Source: Candidatus Endomicrobium embiratermitis (GTDB taxonomy: Bacteria > Elusimicrobiota > Endomicrobiia > Endomicrobiales > Endomicrobiaceae). Taken from it: a stretch of DNA of 64,000 nt. This document shows, piece after piece, positions 58,480 through 64,000 of the stretch; within the stretch, counting starts at the first letter, position 1, and each line of letters opens with the position of its first letter. Where the stretch lies: NCBI GenBank assembly GCA_009781315.1, contig WQYI01000003.1, forward strand, positions 62,001 to 126,000, written 5' to 3'. Both the position numbers and the translations under genes were made by a program. The notes under the pieces are model-generated. The model was given only the letters and a program-made list of their open reading frames with translations. It did not search any database and was not told where the DNA came from.

Positions 58480-58988
58480 TTGCCACCGCCGTCGTCTTTA
58501 TTATCTTTAAAAAGCGCGATTACGCCGAAAACTCCGGTCAAAATAATTATAATCTGACCCGCCAAATCTATCTGTCTTGTATTCCACATTCCGGTTTCCG
58601 CGGATACGGAAACCGCGTCCGAAACAACCGGGATAAAATCCACGCTTTTTTCAAGCATATAAAACGCCGCGCCGCAAACCAAAACTATAACCGGCAGAAA
58701 AACAACTCTTTTAAACATTTTTGTTTTTTCTTCGGCGCGTTCTTCGCGCGTCAAAGGATTTGTTAAGCTTATAACACTTATAAAAATCACGGTTATAAGC
58801 CCGGCGCAAACGGAAAGCTCAAATATTGCCGCAAGCGGCATTTTCAAAAGAAAAAGCACCAGCGTAGTTAAAAGGCTTATAAAAGCAAGCAAAATCGCCG
58901 CTTTTATAATTCTGGTATTTACGGCGGCAATAACCGAAAAACTTATAATCAAACCAAGCAATAAAATATGGATGTACATTAAGTCCAT
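58476..58988 (-). CDS. NuoJ/MrpB-like membrane subunit
   Basis: A 170-residue protein with five helices (IHILLLGLIISFSVIAAV, IIKAAILLAFISLLTTLVLF, IFELSVCAGLITVIFISVIS, KRVVFLPVIVLVCGAAFYM and ITGVFGVIALFKD at the end). LKMPLAAIFELSVCAGLITV resembles the helix-3 bulge segment of NuoJ. It forms the link between the quinone-like cavity region and the antiporter-like subunits. Confidence 0.82.
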   Translation of the reverse strand: MDLMYIHILLLGLIISFSVIAAVNTRIIKAAILLAFISLLTTLVLFLLKMPLAAIFELSVCAGLITVIFISVISLTNPLTREERAEEKTKMFKRVVFLPVIVLVCGAAFYMLEKSVDFIPVVSDAVSVSAETGMWNTRQIDLAGQIIIILTGVFGVIALFKDNKDDGGGK

Positions 58989-58998
58989 AAGACCTCAT

Positions 58999-59096
58999 AA
59001 AAATTTACAATTTACAATTAACAAATTACAATTAACGACTATATAATATATTTTAATTATTAACTGTTAACTATTAATTGTTAATTGCCGTTATAT
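58999..59096. repeat. TTAACAATTAA word-repeat element D
   Basis: The left arm repeats AATTTACAATTTACAATTAA words (59003-59037, ending ATTAACGAC). The right arm repeats TTAACTGTTAACTATTAATTG (59052-59088). It is the AT-rich version of the inverted word elements. Confidence 0.8.
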
Positions 59097-60509
59097 TATT
59101 CCCACGGCAGGGAAAATCAAAATCTTAATCACATAAGGAAAAAACAATCCCACGCCGATTGTCAAAGCGCATAATACCATTGCCGACAAAGTAAGAGATA
59201 ACGGCGCTTCATTGATACCTTCAAGTTTCGGGTTAAGTTCCCCGAAAAACACTTTTTTCTGCAAAGTTAAAAAATACGCCATTGTAAAAAGACTTGCAAG
59301 AACCGCTAAAACGGCAAATCCTTTACAGTTTGCGGACCATAAAGCCAAAACAATTAAAAGTTTGCTCCAAAAACCCGAAAACGGCGGAATTCCGGCAGCC
59401 GACAAAAATGCTATTGCCGTAGTTCCGGAAGTTACGGGCATTTTATAACCAAGCCCTCCGAAAGAGTCTACGTCAAGTCTGCCCGTTTGTTTTTCAACGG
59501 AAGCGGAATTTATGAACAAGAGCGATTTAAATATCGCATGGTTAAAAACATGAAACAAAGCCGCGGCTATGCCGAAAGCCGTTCCCGCACCTAAAGCCAA
59601 AACAATATAACCTACCTGACTGATGCTGGAATAAGCAAGAACCCTTTTAAAATCTTTTTGCGTCACGGCTATAAGCGCGCCTATAACTATTGAAAGCGCT
59701 CCGACAATTAAAAGAACGGCTTTTATATTTCCGCTAAAGCCCGCAACCGAATAAAGAAATCTTATCAACACAAATATTCCCGTAGTTTTTGTAACTATCC
59801 CGCCCAAAAATACTGAAACACCGGCGGGAGCTTCCGCGTACGCGCCCGAAAGCCACGCGTGAAAAGGTATAAGCCCGCCTTTGATAAGCAAAGCGGTTAT
59901 AAAAAGCATTATCGCCGCTAAAACTATCGTGTTTCCGCTAAAATCGTTAAGCACGGCGGATATTTCAGTAAGACCGGTTGAACCCGCGACAAGAAAAAAC
60001 AAAGCGATTGAAAACAGCATCATGACGGTCGCTATGGAAGAAATTATAAGATATTTAAAACCGCCTTCAAGCGCTCCCTCTTTTTTGTCCATTGATATAA
60101 GTATGTAAGAAGCCGCGGCTATGACTTCTATAAAAACGTACATAGTAAATATATCTTTCGCGAAAACCAAACCGTTTATTCCGGCAGCCGCGAGAAGCAT
60201 TAAATTGGAAAGCGAAAAAAGCCTGCTGTCGTACTTTGAAAAAACTTTAGACGTAATCAAAGAAACAAAGCCGACAATCGCCGCGGAAATTATCATTATT
60301 TTCGAAATACCGTCGGCATAGACGTTTAAGGTAAAAAATTTGCCAATTAAGTCCGCAATCTGCTGCGATCCCAGAAACGGAAAGAAAACCGAAAAAAACT
60401 GCCAAACAAAAAACGCTAAAGCGGTATAATAAGCGGTTTTCCCCGAAAGTCTGGGGATATTAAGCATAATTACAAGAATGAGTGGAACAAAAATTAATGA
60501 AACTGTCAT
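59091..60509 (-). CDS. Antiporter-like subunit (NuoN/MrpD type)
   Basis: A 472-residue protein with about 13-14 helices of the proton-conducting family: VFIEVIAAASYILISM (Glu of helix 5), FITALLIKGGLIPFHAWLSGAYAEAPAGVSVFL (core AEAPAGVSVFLGG), FKRVLAYSSISQVGYIVLALG and AALFHVFNHAIFKSLLFI (Lys/His line). It is one of three such pumps in the operon. It is probably a sodium- or proton-translocating unit coupled to the hydrogenase. Confidence 0.93.
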   Translation of the reverse strand: MTVSLIFVPLILVIMLNIPRLSGKTAYYTALAFFVWQFFSVFFPFLGSQQIADLIGKFFTLNVYADGISKIMIISAAIVGFVSLITSKVFSKYDSRLFSLSNLMLLAAAGINGLVFAKDIFTMYVFIEVIAAASYILISMDKKEGALEGGFKYLIISSIATVMMLFSIALFFLVAGSTGLTEISAVLNDFSGNTIVLAAIMLFITALLIKGGLIPFHAWLSGAYAEAPAGVSVFLGGIVTKTTGIFVLIRFLYSVAGFSGNIKAVLLIVGALSIVIGALIAVTQKDFKRVLAYSSISQVGYIVLALGAGTAFGIAAALFHVFNHAIFKSLLFINSASVEKQTGRLDVDSFGGLGYKMPVTSGTTAIAFLSAAGIPPFSGFWSKLLIVLALWSANCKGFAVLAVLASLFTMAYFLTLQKKVFFGELNPKLEGINEAPLSLTLSAMVLCALTIGVGLFFPYVIKILIFPAVGII

Positions 60510-60516
60510 TTTTTCA

Positions 60517-60600
60517 AGTTGTCATGCTGAACTTGTTTCAGCATCTTGTCGTTAAAAACAAAAAACAGACCCTGAAACGAGTTCAGGGTGACACATCTCC
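60517..60600. repeat. GTCATGCTGAAC palindromic repeat between antiporter subunit genes
   Basis: GTCATGCTGAACTTGTTTCA, GCATCTTGTCGTTAAAAAC, then GACCCTGAAACGAGTTCAGG and GTGACACA. Sibling of 58079-58153 with the same TTGTCGTTAAA in the middle; both belong to the class that translates to NLFQHL/KRVQGD peptides. Confidence 0.88.
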
Positions 60601-62366
60601 TAAACAAAAAATAAAATTATCACGGCTATGCCGCACAAAGTCCATAAAATATATTGCCGCAGGCTTCCGTTGTGAACTTTCTTAAAAATAAACGAAAGCT
60701 CCAAAACGGTTTTTACTATCAGAACGTCGTAAATCCAATTCAATCCTTTATCGAAATCAAAAGAAGCTTTTCCGAAACTCTTATAAAGTTTCAAAACAAT
60801 ATTGTACGGATCCGCGTCGTCGGCCGCGTCAAGTTTGTCTATTCTGAAAGCCGAAATTAAACCTGAAACAAACCCCAGTCCGTTTTTATATCTCGAAAAT
60901 CCGATTATGAAATTTAAAAGTACGATTACAAGCGCCGAAATTGAAATTACAATCAAAAGAACATGCGTATGTTCCTGAAACCCAAAAGGTATTATCATAT
61001 TTTCAATAATATGCGAAGGAATATTTTTAAATACGCCAAGCAGGAGGCAAAGCAAAGCCGCCGTTACCGCGGGAATCATCGAAGCCACAGGATATTCGAC
61101 ATATTCCCCGTCTTTTGAGAAGAAAATCTTGCCGAACCAGTTTAAAACCGCGCTTGAACATAAAAAAGTCACGATAATCATAACGGCGTACAAAATAATG
61201 TTCAAATGCAAAACGCCGTCGTAAATCAGTTCTTTCGAATAAAACGCCGCAAAAAACGGAACGCCGATAAAAGACGCTATCGTCAAAATAAAACATGTAA
61301 AAATATACGGATTGTTTTTATAAGATATGGTTTCCGATTTTGTATCGTCCATTATTCCCGCGCCGAAAAACAGCGAAGATTTATAAACCGTGTGAGCCAA
61401 AAGATGCAAAACCGCGCCGGCAATAGCCAAAGGAATTCCGCTAAGCAGCGCCGCGGCCATAAAGCTTCCCTGGCTTACGCTCGTATATATAAGCATTCTT
61501 TTAAAACTCTTCTGACTGTTGGCAAGGAGCGCCGCGACCACGGCGCTTAACGCGGCAAAACACATTAATATGAGAGTCGTTTTGCACGGAGCCGCGTCAA
61601 ACATATTCAACGCCACAATAAATAAATACACGCCCAAAACTTTTTCCGCGGCTGTAGCCATAAAAACCATAAAAGGAACCGAAGTTTTTTCCGACGCTTC
61701 AGGCATCCAACTGTGAAAAGGCATAACTCCGAGTTTACCCGCGGCTCCTATGACAATGAAAACAAACGCCGCTATTTGGGAAAACCCGGACAATTCCAGT
61801 GAAATTTCGGAAATATTCATAGTTCTCGCGATTGAATATGTAATCGCTATTCCCGCCATTAAAAACAAATCGGCTACGGCTGTTATGGCAAAAGCTTTTA
61901 TCGCGAGTTTTTTGTTGTCGTTTTCGGAAGAAATAATCATCAATACAAAAGGTATTGCAAGGGCTTCGATAAAAAGCAAAAGAAAAATCAGGCTGTCGGT
62001 TATCAACGCGCCGTTGACGCATGCAACGGCAATCATCATGGAAGCGTTAAAAAGCGAAGCTCTGGGATTTTCTTTCATATTGCTCAAAGCAAATATAGAC
62101 GTAAGAACGGCAAAAAACGCGGGGATTATAAGCATAAATTCTTTAAACCCGGACATCACAAGAGAAAACGAAAAATTAAAACCCGTCCAATCGTAATACG
62201 AAAAGACGGTTTTTCCGAAGTAAAAGCAGACAGCGAATAAATTAAATAACGCCGAAATTACAAAGAAATTCCTTTTAAATTCTTTATATTTTTCGGGGGT
62301 TAAAAACAAAACCGCCGCGCAAAACAACGGTATTAAGATAAAGTAAAGCGTTATCATATTAATCAT
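60600..62366 (-). CDS. Antiporter-like subunit (NuoL/NuoM type), long form
   Basis: A 588-residue protein with about 15 helices. It has the expected FIEALAIPFVLMII (Glu of helix 5), AAGKLGVMPFHSWMPEASEK, FKRMLIYTSVSQGSFMAAALL and AVLHLLAHTVYKSSLFFGAG motifs. The extra C-terminal hundred residues (about 480-588) contain a cytoplasmic stretch and a final helix LRQYILWTLCGIAVIILFF, which might lie along the arm. It overlaps the first antiporter gene by 4 bases. Confidence 0.92.
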   Translation of the reverse strand: MINMITLYFILIPLFCAAVLFLTPEKYKEFKRNFFVISALFNLFAVCFYFGKTVFSYYDWTGFNFSFSLVMSGFKEFMLIIPAFFAVLTSIFALSNMKENPRASLFNASMMIAVACVNGALITDSLIFLLLFIEALAIPFVLMIISSENDNKKLAIKAFAITAVADLFLMAGIAITYSIARTMNISEISLELSGFSQIAAFVFIVIGAAGKLGVMPFHSWMPEASEKTSVPFMVFMATAAEKVLGVYLFIVALNMFDAAPCKTTLILMCFAALSAVVAALLANSQKSFKRMLIYTSVSQGSFMAAALLSGIPLAIAGAVLHLLAHTVYKSSLFFGAGIMDDTKSETISYKNNPYIFTCFILTIASFIGVPFFAAFYSKELIYDGVLHLNIILYAVMIIVTFLCSSAVLNWFGKIFFSKDGEYVEYPVASMIPAVTAALLCLLLGVFKNIPSHIIENMIIPFGFQEHTHVLLIVISISALVIVLLNFIIGFSRYKNGLGFVSGLISAFRIDKLDAADDADPYNIVLKLYKSFGKASFDFDKGLNWIYDVLIVKTVLELSFIFKKVHNGSLRQYILWTLCGIAVIILFFV

Positions 62367-63826
62367 AATATTCCAAACACTTGGTTTGCGGCAAGCTCGG
62401 CTATATTCATAAGCTTGCTAAAACACAAACCAAAAATTAAAGATATAACAGCCAAAAACGACACGCTGAAATTCATAGGCGTCCATACGCTATGCCTGTG
62501 AGCGTTAAGCGTAAGCTGGCGCTCTCCTTGAGGTTTATCCAAAAAGACTTTATAAAAAAGCCTTAACATATAAAAAAGAGTAAGAGTCGCGGCTACCGTA
62601 AAAATAAAAGCAACTGTCGGATAACCTGCTTGAGCTGTACCCGTAATAACCAAAAACTTAGCAAAAAAACCGCCTAAAGGAGGAATACCTATAACCGACA
62701 TCATACACAAAATAAAAGCGAAAGCAGTTATCGGGATAACCGTCAAAAGCCCGCCCATTTTGGTTATATCTTTCGTATGAGTTTCGTGTTCTATTATTCC
62801 CGCGCTTAAAAACAGCCCGGCTTTAGCAGCGGAATGCATAAGTATAAAAAGCGTTGAAGCGGCAAAAGCAAGCGGCTGTCCTGCGGCAAAACCCAAAAAC
62901 ATAAAAGCAAGCTGGCTTACTGTCGAAAAAGCGATAATTCTTTTTATGTCGTTTTCTACCAAAGCCGCTCCGCCGGATATAAAAGCGCTGAGGGCTATTA
63001 TCAAAAATACCGCGGTTCTTATTTCATCCGAAGGAATAACCACGCCGTTAAAAAGCCTGGCGTAAACATAAACGCCGATTTTTACCAAAACCGCCGCGTG
63101 AAGCAGCGCTGTTACCGGAGACGGCGCAACGCCCGCGTCCGCAAGCCAGGTATGAAAAGGAAAAGTCGCGGATTTAGCGAAAATTCCGCAAAGTATTAAA
63201 ATCACGGCAATATTTTTTACGGCTCCGGGAGCTATCGCGGTATGTATGCCCTGATAATCAAAAGTCCCGGCCTGTTCGCCTATCATTATAAAGCCTATAA
63301 GCATAAAAAAAGCTCCGGCGGCCGTTACCATGAAAGCTTTATTCGCGCGCCGGACAAAATCTTCTTTTCTGAAAAACCCTATAAGCCTCCACGAAGCCAA
63401 CGCCGTCATTTCCCAGAACATATAAAGGAAAATAAGGTTGGCGCTGAAAATTATGCCCATCATGGAACCCAAAAACAAAAGAACTATAAAATAGTATTCG
63501 TTTTGGTTTTTGTATGGTTTTATATACTCAAACGAATAAAAAACGATAACCGCGCTGACAAGCGACGAAGCTAAAGCGCAAAACAAAGCAAACGCGTCGG
63601 CTCTCAAAATAAAATTAATGCCGAGCGGCAAACTGTAATAAAAGTTGACTATTTTACCGGAAAAAACCGAGGGAGCCAAATACAGGCATAATCCGAAAGT
63701 AATAACGGCAAGAGATAAAGCCGCTATATTTCTTATATTTGATGAAAAATCCCCGATTAAAGGCAGAATACATGAAAAGATTATCGGGACCGTAACTATT
63801 AGAATTAGAACAATTTCATTTACCAT
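62363..63826 (-). CDS. Antiporter-like subunit (NuoL/HyfB type), first gene of the hydrogenase operon
   Basis: A 487-residue protein with about 14 helices: LYMFWEMTALASWRLIGFF (conserved Glu in WE), FAKSATFPFHTWLADAGVAPSPVTALLHAAVLVKIGVY (core ATFPFHTWLADA), IKRIIAFSTVSQLAFMFLGFA and LFILMHSAAKAGLFLSAGI. It opens a run of twelve genes that ends in hycI. No Shine-Dalgarno is visible before the ATG. A TTGACA promoter lies upstream at 63875-63904. Confidence 0.92.
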   Translation of the reverse strand: MVNEIVLILIVTVPIIFSCILPLIGDFSSNIRNIAALSLAVITFGLCLYLAPSVFSGKIVNFYYSLPLGINFILRADAFALFCALASSLVSAVIVFYSFEYIKPYKNQNEYYFIVLLFLGSMMGIIFSANLIFLYMFWEMTALASWRLIGFFRKEDFVRRANKAFMVTAAGAFFMLIGFIMIGEQAGTFDYQGIHTAIAPGAVKNIAVILILCGIFAKSATFPFHTWLADAGVAPSPVTALLHAAVLVKIGVYVYARLFNGVVIPSDEIRTAVFLIIALSAFISGGAALVENDIKRIIAFSTVSQLAFMFLGFAAGQPLAFAASTLFILMHSAAKAGLFLSAGIIEHETHTKDITKMGGLLTVIPITAFAFILCMMSVIGIPPLGGFFAKFLVITGTAQAGYPTVAFIFTVAATLTLFYMLRLFYKVFLDKPQGERQLTLNAHRHSVWTPMNFSVSFLAVISLIFGLCFSKLMNIAELAANQVFGIL

Positions 63827-63874
63827 AAATTATAAGCTGCGCTTTTATTTATAATTATTCCGCGCAACTTTTAG

Positions 63875-63904
63875 ATTTTACTTTATTTAGAGAAGTATTG
63901 TCAA
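63875..63904 (-). promoter_or_regulatory. Predicted promoter of the hydrogenase operon
   Basis: On the minus strand TTGACA (63904-63899), 18 bases, TAAAAT (63880-63875), giving a leader of about 40 bases. A further TATAAT is right in front of the ATG (about 63830-63836), but without a good -35. Confidence 0.5.
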
Positions 63905-64000
63905 ACAACACACAGATGCTTGGATGCTTGGAAGTTTGGATGCATGGACGCATAGTAAAGACAAACTCCGTTACTACGCATCCGCGCATCTATGCATCCA
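63905..64000. repeat. GGATGC word-repeat element at the right window edge
   Basis: The left arm is GATGCTTGGATGCTTGGAAG and TTTGGATGCATGGACGCATA. The right arm is ACGCATCCGCGCATCTATGC, cut by the window. AAGACAAACTCC is in the core. No gene is visible here. Confidence 0.75.

Noticed and set aside
60482-60685. Plus-strand frame with VMLNLFQHLV and KRVQGD
   Set aside because: This is the typical translation of the GTCATGCTGAAC palindrome and not a gene.
63828-63840. TATAAT right before the first hydrogenase gene as a leaderless promoter
   Set aside because: Only two bases separate it from the ATG and no -35 box is at the right distance. The TTGACA promoter further upstream is better.

Overview
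The window reads like chromosome from an anaerobic, AT-rich Gram-negative bacterium. The best guess is Elusimicrobiota, probably Endomicrobia. This is inferred from the mix of a periplasmic chaperone and outer-membrane barrel gene set, anaerobic redox genes (2-oxoacid:ferredoxin oxidoreductase, rubrerythrin, superoxide reductase, flavodiiron protein, group 4 NiFe hydrogenase), very long TPR and giant proteins, and the repeat families. No rRNA or other species marker is present, so the assignment is not proven. Every gene I accept lies on the minus strand, so the window is transcribed from right to left.

Layout from left to right: (1) 1-1.5 kb: 5' end of glmU, a VOC protein and a small lipoprotein. 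(2) 1.6-11.8 kb: tRNA-Gln, ispE, a TPR protein, rimI, pdxA, two periplasmic peptidyl-prolyl isomerases and mfd. (3) 11.8-14.3 kb: korB/korA. (4) 14.4-19.7 kb: an oxygen-defence and Fe-S block with rubrerythrin, superoxide reductase, a DUF4019 lipoprotein, a 53-aa membrane peptide, a flavodiiron protein, a zinc ribbon, IscU, an IscS-like protein lacking the PLP lysine, and rubredoxin. (5) 19.8-30.8 kb: a DUF2142 membrane protein, a GT2 glycosyltransferase, a 2275-aa TPR protein, a small membrane protein and a CCA/poly(A) polymerase-family protein. (6) 30.8-32.7 kb: an AbiEi/AbiEii cassette framed by an exact 24-bp direct repeat. (7) 32.8-48.4 kb: one uninterrupted 5210-codon gene with a signal peptide, an HExxH domain, phosphoglycerate kinase-, phosphoglucose isomerase- and phosphoglucomutase-like domains, membrane segments and a methyltransferase domain. 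(8) 48.6-53.2 kb: a small membrane protein with a leaderless-type promoter, hipBA with flanking operators, a normal pgi and an outer-membrane barrel protein. (9) 53.2-63.8 kb: a group 4 membrane-bound NiFe hydrogenase operon built like complex I without its NADH module, ending in its maturation protease.

A second theme is an unusual density of small palindromic repeats. They sit in nearly every larger intergenic gap, inside coding frames (ispE, pdxA, mfd), and at the 3' ends of genes, where they supply the last codons or stop codon (ispE, pdxA, the zinc-ribbon gene, the hydrogenase large subunit). Many carry short hairpins with changing arms but a nearly constant three-base loop.

Metabolically the genes fit a fermenter. 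Ferredoxin reduced by KorAB can be reoxidised by the hydrogenase while ions are pumped, and the rubrerythrin, superoxide reductase and flavodiiron proteins with rubredoxin remove oxygen species. The most novel object is the giant exported-looking polyprotein that carries three sugar-phosphate/glycolytic enzyme folds.
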